Shown here one piece after another: positions 8,637 to 16,371 of a stretch of 64,000 nucleotides of DNA (position 1 is its first letter; each line of letters begins with the position of its first letter). A program made the position numbers and the translations under genes. Location of the stretch: the NCBI GenBank assembly GCA_035486355.1, contig DATHNE010000071.1:22604-86603 (forward strand), written 5' to 3'. The DNA comes from Palsa-883 sp035486355 (GTDB taxonomy: Bacteria > Pseudomonadota > Alphaproteobacteria > Acetobacterales > Acetobacteraceae). The notes below the pieces were generated by a model. The model was not told the origin of the DNA. It did not search any database and worked only from the letters and a program-made list of their open reading frames with translations.

Positions 8637-9635
8637 TTATGTGTCGCCACGGGTGCGCCGCGGCGCCTGCGCTGGGTGGGCCTGGAAGCCGAGCGTAGCA
8701 AAAGTCGCACGCATATGGGGTGGCAGCTCGGCTTCGACCCGGAGTGTTCCTCCCGCGGGATGAGGTAAAACAAGCGCCCTCGCGTGCAAGTGAAGTCTGT
8801 CGGACAGGCCGGAGACAAGGGCACTGCCGGCATCGTTCTGATCGGGCTCGGCGTATTTCACGTCGCCCAGGATGGGCGCGCCGATGGCGACGCAGTGCAC
8901 GCGGAGCTGATGGGTGCGGCCGGTGAGCGGCTGGAGTTCGAGCCAGGCGAGTTTCTGCGCGGCGTTATCGAGCGTACGGTAGTCAGTGATGGCGTGGGCA
9001 GCTTCCTTGTCGTTGCGCTCGGCGGGCACAGTGCGCTCGCCGCGCGGGCCGGCGGTACGGCGGAGTGGCAGGTCGATACGGCCTTCGAGCGGGACGGGAC
9101 GTCCGGCGACGACGGCCCAGTAGGTCTTTTCGACGGAGCGGCCGCGGAAGGCGGCGGCGAGCTTGGCGGCAACGCCGGGGGTGCGGGCGAGGATCAGCAC
9201 GCCGGAGGTGTCACGGTCGAGACGATGCACCAGGCGGGGGCGGTCGCCGCCGAAGCGGAGGGCGTCGAGCAGGGCGTCGAGGTGGTGCGTGATGCCGGGG
9301 CCGCCCTGCACCGGCAGGCCGTGCGGTTTGTTCAGCACGATGAGCTGATCGTCGCGGTAGATCACCGCGTGGCGCAGGTCCTGGGCGACGGCAGGGTCGA
9401 TCGGGGCGGGCGGCTTCGGTGTGGCAGGGGCCGCAGGCAGAGGTGGGACGCGGACGGCCTGGCCGGGGGCGAGACGGGTGGCGGCATCGGCGCGATGTCC
9501 ATCCACGCGCACCTGGCCCGTGCGGCACAGCTTCTGGATTGCCCCCTGGGTCAGGCCAGGGAAGTGCCGACGGAACCAGCGGTCGAGGCGGATGTCGGCC
9601 TCGTCGTCGGAGACGGTGCGTGTTGCGACCGTCAT
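8637..9635 (-). CDS. RluA family pseudouridine synthase (RluC/RluD type)
   Basis: 332 aa. An N-terminal S4 RNA-binding domain (about 14-70, DIRLDRWFRRHFPGLTQGAI) is followed by the RluA catalytic domain, with HRLDRDTSG carrying catalytic Asp140, then LLLxx-like strands and GRTHQLRVH near the C-terminus. It converts uridines to pseudouridine in 23S rRNA; the RluC versus RluD specificity cannot be settled. The frame stays open 45 codons upstream through a palindromic repeat, so the ATG at 9633-9635 is taken as the start. First gene of the operon with asmA, atp12 and acyP. Confidence 0.9.
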   Translation of the reverse strand: MTVATRTVSDDEADIRLDRWFRRHFPGLTQGAIQKLCRTGQVRVDGHRADAATRLAPGQAVRVPPLPAAPATPKPPAPIDPAVAQDLRHAVIYRDDQLIVLNKPHGLPVQGGPGITHHLDALLDALRFGGDRPRLVHRLDRDTSGVLILARTPGVAAKLAAAFRGRSVEKTYWAVVAGRPVPLEGRIDLPLRRTAGPRGERTVPAERNDKEAAHAITDYRTLDNAAQKLAWLELQPLTGRTHQLRVHCVAIGAPILGDVKYAEPDQNDAGSALVSGLSDRLHLHARALVLPHPAGGTLRVEAELPPHMRATFATLGFQAHPAQAPRRTRGDT

Positions 9636-9737
9636 GCGGCTGCCGACGCGGTGGGGCGCATGATGTATTCGACCACGTCGTGCCGGGCGAAGGCGCGGCA
9701 GCCACAACTTGCGCCGCTGATGCACAGAAAGGCCTGG

Positions 9738-9760
9738 ATGCCGGGGCCAAGCCCCGGCAT
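9738..9760. repeat. Palindromic repeat / hairpin between rarA and the pseudouridine synthase gene
   Basis: A perfect 10-bp inverted repeat (ATGCCGGGGC, 3-nt loop, GCCCCGGCAT). On the minus strand it and its flank read MPGLGPGIQAF, a diagnostic shadow translation of a family of palindromic elements scattered through alphaproteobacterial genomes. There is no T-run, so rho-independent termination is uncertain, although it could stabilise the 3' end of rarA mRNA. Confidence 0.6.
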
Positions 9761-9791
9761 GTCGTGGCAACGGTCCTGCCGTGTGGTTTTG

Positions 9792-11129
9792 CTAACCATT
9801 GCGGTCCTCTCGCAGCTTCGCCCAGTAGGCCAGGCGCTTGGCGATCTCTCGCTCGAAGCCGCGATCGCGGGGGGTATAGAGCTGGATCCGATCCATACCG
9901 TCCGGGAAATAGTTCTGGCCGGAGAAAGCCTCCTCCGCCTCGTGGTCATAGGCGTAGCCGGCGCCGTAGCCCAGCTCCTGCATCAGCTTCGTCGGCGCGT
10001 TGAGAATATGCGCCGGGGGCATCAGCGATCCGGTGTCCTTCGCGGCGCGGCGGGCTGCGCCAAACGCCGTGTACACCGCGTTCGATTTCGGTGCAGTCGC
10101 CAAATAGACCACCACCTGCGCGATCGCCAGCTCTCCTTCCGGCGAGCCAAGGCGCTCATAGGTCTCCCACCCCGCCAGCGCCTGCGGCAGCGCATGCGGG
10201 TCAGCCATGCCGATATCCTCGGCTGCAAAACGAACCAGACGGCGGGCGATATAGCGTGGGTCCTCGCCGCCGGTCAGCATGCGCGCGAACCAATACAGTG
10301 CCGCGTCGGCATCCGAGCCGCGCATCGACTTATGCAAAGCCGAAATGAGATTGTAGTGCTCCTCGCGGTCTTTGTCGTACAGCGCGGCACGCTTGGCCAA
10401 CAGCGCGGCCAGCTCGGTAGCATCCATCGCCGGCGTGTCGGCGGGCAGCGCGAAGATCTGTTCCGCCATGTTCAGCAGATAGCGGCCATCGCCGTCGGCC
10501 ATCGCGCGCAACGCAGCGCGGCCTTCCGCGTCGAGCGGCAAGGCGCGCTCCGTGTCAGCCTCAGCGCGGGTGAGCAGCAGGTCGAGCGCCGCATCATCCA
10601 ATCGGCGCAACACAAGCACCTGGCAACGCGACAGCAAGGCGCCGTTCAGCGCAAACGAGGGGTTCTCCGTGGTGGCGCCGATCAGCGTGACAACGCCGGT
10701 CTCCACCACCGGCAGGAACCCGTCCTGCTGCGCGCGGTTGAAGCGGTGGATCTCGTCGACGAACAGCAACGTCCCCTGCCCTGTCCGGCGGCGCTTCGTG
10801 GCGTCATCGAACGCGCGCTTGAGATCGGCGACGCCGGAGAACACAGCCGAGAGCTGAACAAATGCGAGGCCAGAGCGGGCGGCCAGCAGGCGGGCGATGG
10901 TGGTCTTGCCCACGCCCGGCGGGCCCCAAAGGATCAGCGAAGCCAGCGACCCGCGCGCCAGCATGCGCGTCAGGGTGCCATCGGGTCCCAGCAGATGGTC
11001 CTGGCCGACCACCTCCTCGAGCGCGCGCGGGCGCAACCGGTCGGCCAGCGGGCGCGGACCCGCCGGGACGTCCGGCTGTGACGCGGGGCCGAACAGGTCG
11101 TCCGGCGAAGGGGCAGGCTGTGCTGTCAT
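9792..11129 (-). CDS. rarA: Replication-associated recombination protein A (RarA/MgsA AAA+ ATPase)
   Basis: 445 aa clamp-loader-like AAA+ ATPase acting at stalled replication forks with SSB. The opening RPLADRLRPRALEEVVGQDH is the family signature, Walker A is GPPGVGKT (69-76), Walker B is LLFVDEIHRF (121-130), and IGATTENPSF with LLSRCQV is sensor 1 and the conserved block after it. The C-terminal MgsA tetramerisation region includes HKSMRGSDADAALYWFARM and YFPDGM. The frame is open 24 codons further upstream, but the ATG at 11127-11129 matches the family start. Transcribed alone, divergent from the VOC gene. Confidence 0.93.
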   Translation of the reverse strand: MTAQPAPSPDDLFGPASQPDVPAGPRPLADRLRPRALEEVVGQDHLLGPDGTLTRMLARGSLASLILWGPPGVGKTTIARLLAARSGLAFVQLSAVFSGVADLKRAFDDATKRRRTGQGTLLFVDEIHRFNRAQQDGFLPVVETGVVTLIGATTENPSFALNGALLSRCQVLVLRRLDDAALDLLLTRAEADTERALPLDAEGRAALRAMADGDGRYLLNMAEQIFALPADTPAMDATELAALLAKRAALYDKDREEHYNLISALHKSMRGSDADAALYWFARMLTGGEDPRYIARRLVRFAAEDIGMADPHALPQALAGWETYERLGSPEGELAIAQVVVYLATAPKSNAVYTAFGAARRAAKDTGSLMPPAHILNAPTKLMQELGYGAGYAYDHEAEEAFSGQNYFPDGMDRIQLYTPRDRGFEREIAKRLAYWAKLREDRNG

Positions 11130-11248
11130 GGTGTGATGATGGTTCAAGAGTCGTCGAACGCGCCGTGCATATAGTGTCGCCGTGTGCGTCCTGTGGTGCA
11201 AACATGCACTTCGGGCCTAGGCTGCCGGCTGGGCGGGAGGGACATTCG

Positions 11249-12169
11249 ATGATCAACCTGCACGACATCCGCTACGCGCGGCTCGGCACGCCGGACCTGG
11301 AGATGGCGATCAAGTTCGCCACTGATTTCGTCGGCCTGCAGCTCGTCGCGCGCGAAGGCCAGACCGCCTATTTCCGCAGCGATAAGGCCGCCATGCGAGG
11401 CGACACGCGCGATCACACCCTGGTGTATTTCGAAGGTGATCCGACCGACCACACCACCGGGCTGGAGCTGGACGACCCAGACGACCTGGACGCGGTGGGC
11501 GCGGCACTGGAATACGCCGAGCGACCGATCCATTGGGGCACACAAGACGAATGCGAGGCCCGCCGTGTGCGCGCCTTCATCGCCACCTCCGATCCGTCCG
11601 GCAACAAGATCGAGATCCTGGCCCGGCCGCACAATTCCGGCGTGCGGTTCTTTCCCGGCCGCGATGTCGACATCACCGGGTTCAGCCATCTCGCGCTGTT
11701 CAGCACGGATCCGAAACGTGATACCGCGTTCTGGACCGACCTGTGCAACGCACGTGTGTCGGACTGGCTGGGCGACGCTACCTTCCTGCGCATCGGCACG
11801 GTGCATCACTCGGTCGTGCTGATGCCGTCGAGCCGGCCCGGCATCCAACACCTCAACCATCAGGTCGAGGATGTCGACGACGTGATGCGATCCTACTACT
11901 GGCTGAAGCAGCAGGGCGTGAAGATCGTTTACGGACCGGGACGACATCCGATCTCGACGGCGATCATGGTGTATTTCGAGGGCCCGGACGGCATGGTCTA
12001 CGAATACTCCACCGGCGTGAAGCACATCCTGCCCGAGCAGGAAGCGAATTATCGGCCGCGCCAGTTCTCGCTGGAAGGCTATAACGGCGACATGTGGGGC
12101 TCGTTCACCGAGACGGACGGATTGCCGCGCGAACCGGCCGCCGGACGGCGCATGAGGCTGGTGGTCTGA
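11249..12169 (+). CDS. VOC superfamily protein, extradiol dioxygenase-like
   Basis: 306 aa with two tandem vicinal-oxygen-chelate modules (about 1-130 and 145-270). The second keeps metal-ligand candidates: His in GFSHLALFS, His in HLNHQVEDVDD and Glu in YEYSTG, the H-H-E pattern of type I extradiol ring-cleaving dioxygenases. The first module opens RYARLGTPDLEMA without the His, as expected for the non-catalytic half. The substrate is unknown. A GGGCGGGAGG ribosome-binding site lies 7 bp before the ATG. The following VOC-like fragment at 12171 begins one base after this stop, suggesting a former two-gene operon. Confidence 0.8.
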   Translation: MINLHDIRYARLGTPDLEMAIKFATDFVGLQLVAREGQTAYFRSDKAAMRGDTRDHTLVYFEGDPTDHTTGLELDDPDDLDAVGAALEYAERPIHWGTQDECEARRVRAFIATSDPSGNKIEILARPHNSGVRFFPGRDVDITGFSHLALFSTDPKRDTAFWTDLCNARVSDWLGDATFLRIGTVHHSVVLMPSSRPGIQHLNHQVEDVDDVMRSYYWLKQQGVKIVYGPGRHPISTAIMVYFEGPDGMVYEYSTGVKHILPEQEANYRPRQFSLEGYNGDMWGSFTETDGLPREPAAGRRMRLVV

Positions 12170-12170
12170 C

Positions 12171-12368
12171 ATGGCGGAAGGCCAGCTCCACGCGATCGCG
12201 CCGCTATTCTTTGTTGCCGACGTGGCCGACGGCGCGGATATCGTGGACCCGGTCGTCGATCGGGATTACTATGGCAATCACGAGTTCGCAGTGCGCGACT
12301 TGGACGGCTAGATCATTACGTTTTCGCACGGGATCGCCGCCAAGGCTGCGCGCGACGCTGGCACGTGA
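12171..12368 (+). pseudogene. Glyoxalase/VOC family fragment with internal deletion and stop
   Basis: The ATG at 12171 directly follows the stop of the VOC gene. The frame reads APLFFVADVADG and jumps to GADIVDPVVDRDYYGN then HEFAVRDLDG, followed by TAG where the family has Tyr, and then IITFSHGI in the same frame to a TGA at 12366. Small glyoxalase-like proteins have about 60 residues between the FxVxDV strand and the GAxIVxP strand, so the middle has been lost. With a deletion and a nonsense codon I call it a pseudogene; a 53-residue peptide could still be made. Confidence 0.65.
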
Positions 12369-12461
12369 TGCGGCCGAGAATCGACCTGACCGCGTCCCGC
12401 GGCGAGGTGGCGTGCTTCGCTGTTTCCACAGGGTAGGGCGCGGGTGCGGTCGCTGATCACC

Positions 12462-12484
12462 CGCCGGGGCTCGACGCCCCGGCG
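12462..12484 (+). terminator. Hairpin after the VOC pair (possible terminator)
   Basis: A perfect 9-bp stem (CGCCGGGGC / GCCCCGGCG) with a 5-nt loop lies downstream of the VOC gene and its decayed partner and 40 bp before the GlcG-like gene. There is no T-run after it, so it may be only an RNA-stabilising or attenuating hairpin. Confidence 0.4.
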
Positions 12485-12525
12485 ACGGACGACGAAACTG
12501 CGGGCCTTATCGTGGAGGATCGGTC

Positions 12526-13041
12526 ATGCATGCGCTATCGCCACGGCTCGCTAACGTATTTCCCATTGGAGCTGCCCTGGCTGTCTTGAGTTGGTCGCTC
12601 GCCACGCCGGCGCAAGCGGACCTGCTGGTACGTCATGACCTTCCGTATGCGATGGCGTTGACCATCGCGCAGACCGCCGTCGAGAGCTGTGCGGCGAAGG
12701 GGTATGCGGAATCGGCCGTGGTCGTGGATCGCGACGGCGAGACCATCGTGGCGATCCGCGGCGACAATGCGCAGCCGTATACGCTGGAGAACGCGCGACG
12801 CAAGGCATACACCGCGGTGAACTTTCGGATTCCGACGGCGGAGTACGCCAAGCGCTTTGCCGACAACAATCCGGTCGTGCGCCAGCAAGTGACGCTGCCG
12901 AACATCATCGCCATCCCTGGCGGGCTACCCATCAAGGTTGGCACGGAAGTCATCGGCGGTGCCGGCGCCTCGGGCTCGCCTGGGGTGGACGAGCCGTGCG
13001 TGCAGGCCGGCCTGGACAAGATCGTCGACCAGCTCAAGTAA
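12526..13041 (+). CDS. GlcG/HbpS family secreted protein (heme-binding-like)
   Basis: 171 aa. Residues 1-31 form a signal peptide ending AQA, followed by the GlcG/HbpS alpha/beta fold: LTIAQTAVESCAAKGY, SAVVVDRDGETIVAIRGD, ARRKAYTAVNF, NIIAIPGGLPI and a closing GGAGASGSPGVDE loop. HbpS proteins bind heme, and GlcG-like proteins occur beside oxidation pathways; neither role is proven here. The ATG is preceded by GGAGGATCGGTC, a good ribosome-binding site. No operon partner is evident. Confidence 0.8.
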   Translation: MHALSPRLANVFPIGAALAVLSWSLATPAQADLLVRHDLPYAMALTIAQTAVESCAAKGYAESAVVVDRDGETIVAIRGDNAQPYTLENARRKAYTAVNFRIPTAEYAKRFADNNPVVRQQVTLPNIIAIPGGLPIKVGTEVIGGAGASGSPGVDEPCVQAGLDKIVDQLK

Positions 13042-13134
13042 ATTGACGCGGGCAGTGGAGTGCACCGTCCACTCGACGGTGGGTCGCGTGCTGACCGGAT
13101 GGACCACACGTACCACGTCTGGCATCGCGCGCCT

Positions 13135-13194
13135 TGGCCTCGTGCCGGCGATCTGCGCGCAGCCGTTGAAACGCGGATGGCCGGCACAAGGCCA
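13135..13194. repeat. MAGLVPAI-type palindromic repeat
   Basis: 15-bp imperfect inverted arms (13135-13149 and 13180-13194, one mismatch) separated by 30 bp. The minus strand of the right arm and its flank reads MAGLVPAIRV, the typical shadow peptide of an abundant alphaproteobacterial palindromic element. It lies between the GlcG-like gene and the 3' end of rplQ, where it may act as a bidirectional mRNA 3' structure. Confidence 0.7.
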
Positions 13195-13246
13195 GCCATA
13201 ACGGTTAACGTAGCAGGGTTATTGGATCGGAGGTCGTCGAAAGGAC

Positions 13247-13669
13247 TTACGCCGCCTCGGCTTGCTCCGGCGCAGCCTGCTTCGGGCCACTGTCGATGCC
13301 CTTCGCCGCTGGATCGCGATCCATCAACTCGATCACCGCCATGTCGGCCGCATCGCCATAGCGGATGCCCGCCTTCAGCACGCGGCAATAGCCGCCGGCG
13401 CGGCCCTTGTACCGCTCCGCCAGCGCACCGAACAGCTTGGCGACGATGGTGTCGTCACGCAGTTGCGCATAGGCCTGCCGCTTCGCGTGCATGCCGCCAC
13501 GCTTGCCCAGCGTGATCAGCTTCTCCGCCACTGGGCGCAGTTCCTTTGCCTTCGGCAGCGTGGTGGTGATCTGCTCGTGCTTCAGCAGCGCCACAGCCAT
13601 GTTGCGGAACATCGCCTCGCGATGGGTGGATGTGACGCTCAGCTTGCGCCCGGCTACCCCGTGTCGCAT
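13247..13669 (-). CDS. rplQ: 50S ribosomal protein L17
   Basis: 140 aa. The N-terminus MRHGVAGRKLSVTSTHREAM and KHEQITTTLPKAKELRPVAE are diagnostic of bL17, as is the central YAQLRDDTIVAKLF block. Last gene of the rpsM-rpsK-rpoA-rplQ set, 14 bp after rpoA. The C-terminal extension is Ala/Pro/Glu-rich and 10-20 residues longer than in gamma-proteobacteria, which is usual in alphaproteobacteria. Confidence 0.97.
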   Translation of the reverse strand: MRHGVAGRKLSVTSTHREAMFRNMAVALLKHEQITTTLPKAKELRPVAEKLITLGKRGGMHAKRQAYAQLRDDTIVAKLFGALAERYKGRAGGYCRVLKAGIRYGDAADMAVIELMDRDPAAKGIDSGPKQAAPEQAEAA

Positions 13670-13683
13670 CGTTCAGTCCCCTA

Positions 13684-14715
13684 TCAGAACGGCTCTTCGA
13701 GCCGCTTGGCCATATCCTCGATATTCTCCGGCGGCCAACCCGACACACTCATGCCGAGCGACAACCCCATCGAGGTCAGCACTTCCTTGATCTCGTTCAG
13801 CGACTTGCGGCCGAAGTTCGGCGTGCGCAACATTTCCTGCTCGGACTTTTGCACCAGGTCGCCGATGTAGACAATATTGTCATTCTTCAGGCAGTTCGCC
13901 GACCGCACCGACAGCTCCAGCTCGTCGACCTTGCGCAGCAGGTTGCGGTTGAACGGCAGGTTGTCTTCCGGCTCCTCGGCACGGATCTGCTGCGGTTCCT
14001 CGAAGTTGATGAAGAGCTGGAGCTGATCCTGCAGGATGCGCGCGGCGAGGGCGACCGAGTCTTCCGGTGTCACCGCGCCGTTGGTTTCGACCGTCAGCAG
14101 CAGCTTGTCGTAGTCGGTCACCTGACCCACGCGGGTCGGTTCCACCTTGTACGACACGCGGCGCACCGGGCTGTAGATGCTGTCGACCGGGATCAGGCCA
14201 ATCGGCGCATCTTCCGGCCGGTTGGCCGCCGCGGCGACGTAGCCCTTGCCCAGGTTGACCGTGAACTCCATGCCCAGCTTCACGCCATCGTCCAACGTGC
14301 ACAGCACCAGCTCGGGGTTCATGATCTCGATGTCGTGGCCGGCCTGGATCTGACCGGCACGCACCTCGCCTGGACCCGTGGCGGTCAGCACCATCCGCTT
14401 CGGGCCTTCGCCATGCATCCGCAGCGCGAGCTGCTTGATGTTCAGCACGATATCGGTGACGTCCTCGCGCACGCCGGGGATGCTGCTGAACTCATGCAGC
14501 ACGCCGTCGATCTGCACCGCGGTGACCGCGGCACCCTGCAGGGACGACAGCAAGATGCGCCGGATTGCGTTGCCCAGCGTCATGCCGAAGCCGCGCTCCA
14601 GCGGTTCAGCGACAACGGTGGCAATGCGCGCCGGATCGGCGCCGGGCTCGAACTCGAGCTTTTCCGGCTTAATCAGCGACTGCCAGTTCCGTTGGATGAC
14701 CAGAGTCTGTCTCAT
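13684..14715 (-). CDS. rpoA: DNA-directed RNA polymerase subunit alpha
   Basis: 343 aa, normal length. The N-terminal domain (1-235) holds the dimerisation signature ERGFGMTLGNAIRRILLSS. After a linker, the C-terminal domain (about 255-330) has ELELSVRSANCLKNDN, NFGRKSLNEIKEVL and MGLSLGM, the helices that contact UP elements and activators. It lies between rpsK and rplQ as in nearly all bacteria. Confidence 0.98.
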   Translation of the reverse strand: MRQTLVIQRNWQSLIKPEKLEFEPGADPARIATVVAEPLERGFGMTLGNAIRRILLSSLQGAAVTAVQIDGVLHEFSSIPGVREDVTDIVLNIKQLALRMHGEGPKRMVLTATGPGEVRAGQIQAGHDIEIMNPELVLCTLDDGVKLGMEFTVNLGKGYVAAAANRPEDAPIGLIPVDSIYSPVRRVSYKVEPTRVGQVTDYDKLLLTVETNGAVTPEDSVALAARILQDQLQLFINFEEPQQIRAEEPEDNLPFNRNLLRKVDELELSVRSANCLKNDNIVYIGDLVQKSEQEMLRTPNFGRKSLNEIKEVLTSMGLSLGMSVSGWPPENIEDMAKRLEEPF

Positions 14716-14785
14716 GCACCCATACCTTGTTGCGCCGGTGGCGGCCCGAAGGCCGCGCGACCGACTGGAAAAACCAACCGCCCGA

Positions 14786-15181
14786 TCAGACCCGCCGGCG
14801 CTTGCGCGGCCGGCAGCCGTTGTGCGGGATCGGCGTCATGTCGCGGATGGCGGTGATGGCGAAACCGACCGCCTGCAGCGCCCGCAAGGCGCTTTCGCGG
14901 CCAGATCCGGGGCCGCTCACCTCGATCTCGAGCGTCTCCATCCCGTGCTCGCGGGCCTTCTTGCCGGCATCCTCGGCCGCGACCTGCGCAGCATAGGGGG
15001 TCGACTTGCGGCTGCCCTTGAAGCCCTGGCTGCCCGAGGACGACCAGGCGATCGCGTTGCCCTGCGCGTCGGTGATGGTGATCACCGTATTGTTGAACGT
15101 CGCCGCCACGTGGGCGACGCCGGAAGTGATATTCTTGCGTTCCTTGCGGCGGGGACGCGCGGCGGTGGCGGGTTTCGCCAT
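14786..15181 (-). CDS. rpsK: 30S ribosomal protein S11
   Basis: 131 aa. GVAHVAATFNNTVITITDAQ and AWSSSGSQGFKGSRKSTPYA are uS11 signatures, and the C-terminus IRDMTPIPHNGCRPRKRRRV is the universally conserved tail lining the platform near the mRNA exit. It lies 70 bp upstream of rpoA and 73 bp downstream of rpsM. Confidence 0.98.
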   Translation of the reverse strand: MAKPATAARPRRKERKNITSGVAHVAATFNNTVITITDAQGNAIAWSSSGSQGFKGSRKSTPYAAQVAAEDAGKKAREHGMETLEIEVSGPGSGRESALRALQAVGFAITAIRDMTPIPHNGCRPRKRRRV

Positions 15182-15254
15182 GTGGTTTGGTATCCTGTTC
15201 CGTGTCTCTGATCGCGGCGTGATATCGGGCTAAACGGGGAGGGCGGCGGCCGTC

Positions 15255-15632
15255 CTACTTGGTCACCTTCTTCTTGCCGGCAATGGCGACCGCCTTGCCC
15301 TTACGGGTGCGGGCGTTGGTGTGGGTGCGCTGGCCGCGCACCGGCAGCCCCTTGCGGTGACGCAGGCCGCGGTAGCAGCCCAGGTCCATTAGGCGCTTGA
15401 TATTCATGGCGACTTCACGCCGCAGGTCGCCTTCGACCTGATATTCCCGGTCGATCAGCTCGCGGATGCGCAGCACCTCGTCGTCCGAGAGCTGGTTCAC
15501 GCGGCGGTCGTCCGGAATGGACAGCTTGGTGCAGATGTCGGACGCCTTGGTCGGGCCGATGCCATAGATATAGCGCAGCCCAATGATGACGCGTTTGTTG
15601 GTGGGGATGTTCACGCCGGCAATGCGAGCCAC
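15255..15632 (-). CDS. rpsM: 30S ribosomal protein S13
   Basis: 125 aa. It opens MARIAGVNIPTNKRVIIGL, contains YIYGIGPTKASDIC (the helix-two-turn-helix) and ends with RGLRHRKGLPVRGQRTHTNA followed by a Lys-rich tail that reaches the P-site tRNA. First gene of this block. Normally adk and secY precede it; here about 740 bp without a gene separate it from fadJ-like DNA, so its promoter must lie in that gap. Confidence 0.98.
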   Translation of the reverse strand: MARIAGVNIPTNKRVIIGLRYIYGIGPTKASDICTKLSIPDDRRVNQLSDDEVLRIRELIDREYQVEGDLRREVAMNIKRLMDLGCYRGLRHRKGLPVRGQRTHTNARTRKGKAVAIAGKKKVTK

Positions 15633-16371
15633 GGGCTAACTCCTGTCGGCCCGGGGCTGTGGGGCCACCGGGCGGTCGATACCCCGAAGGGTGAGGTTAT
15701 GCGCAAGCGCCGCCGGGCCCGCTGGGGGCCGCGTCGGAGGCGCGGAATATACTTCCGGCAGTTGGGGAGTCAACGCGGCACAGTCAATTCTTCGCGAGTC
15801 GCCGTTCGCGGTGCCGGAATAACCAAGTTCCGGGGTTTTCCGGCCCAGGTCAAGCGAAACCGGACGTGCTCCCGCTCCCTGCGCCCTGACGCGACCCGCT
15901 TTGGCACCGGGCGCGACGCGGACCAGCGAGAGCCTCTCGGGCCGCCACCCAAACCTTTCAGGCCGCCAAGCGCCATCTGACCGTCGGGTCTGTCGCGGCG
16001 TTCAGACGCCGCGGATACGCCATCGTGTCGGCAATCGATTTCAAGCGTTGCCATGCCGCAGTGGGGCGAGTGAGCCCGGGCGCGGCCATTGCTCCAGTGC
16101 CAGACTGACCGGGCGTCGCGCGCGACCGCCCACCAACCGTCGCGCAACGCCGGATGATCCGCCGGGATGCCCAGCGCCTCGGTGCCCGATCGCAGCGTGG
16201 TCCGCAGCGACCATCACGCCGGGCTGACGACCATTCTCCAGCCAGGGCCGCGTCTCATTCGGTCATCAACGTGCATCTGTGGGACAGCCATGCCTTGGCC
16301 GGCGCGGCGCGATTTCGCACGGCCGTCTCTGCTCCGCGGCTTCTGCCGCGACAGGAGGGGACCCGGGTCGG
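15633..16371. other. 739-bp stretch without a convincing gene, upstream of rpsM
   Basis: Several short frames are open on both strands because of the GC content, but none has a recognisable domain, a good start with a ribosome-binding site, or a plausible composition (all are Arg/Pro-rich). The part nearest rpsM (15633-15780) should hold the promoter and leader for the ribosomal operon. No adk, rpmJ or secY remnant was recognised. The distal part may contain decayed coding sequence, which I could not identify. Confidence 0.5.

Noticed and set aside
9738..9760. A strong rho-independent terminator after rarA
   Set aside because: The hairpin is perfect but there is no T-run; recorded as a palindromic repeat.
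8784..11081. A 765-codon open frame on the plus strand opposite the pseudouridine synthase and rarA genes
   Set aside because: Antisense shadow of GC-rich genes: it spans two recognised genes and an intergenic repeat, has no domain, and is Arg/Gly/Gln-rich.
15770..16147. A 125-codon frame upstream of rpsM on the minus strand
   Set aside because: No motif and no ribosome-binding site; the composition is Arg/Trp/Gly-rich like the other shadows, and nothing suggests adk or another ribosomal gene.
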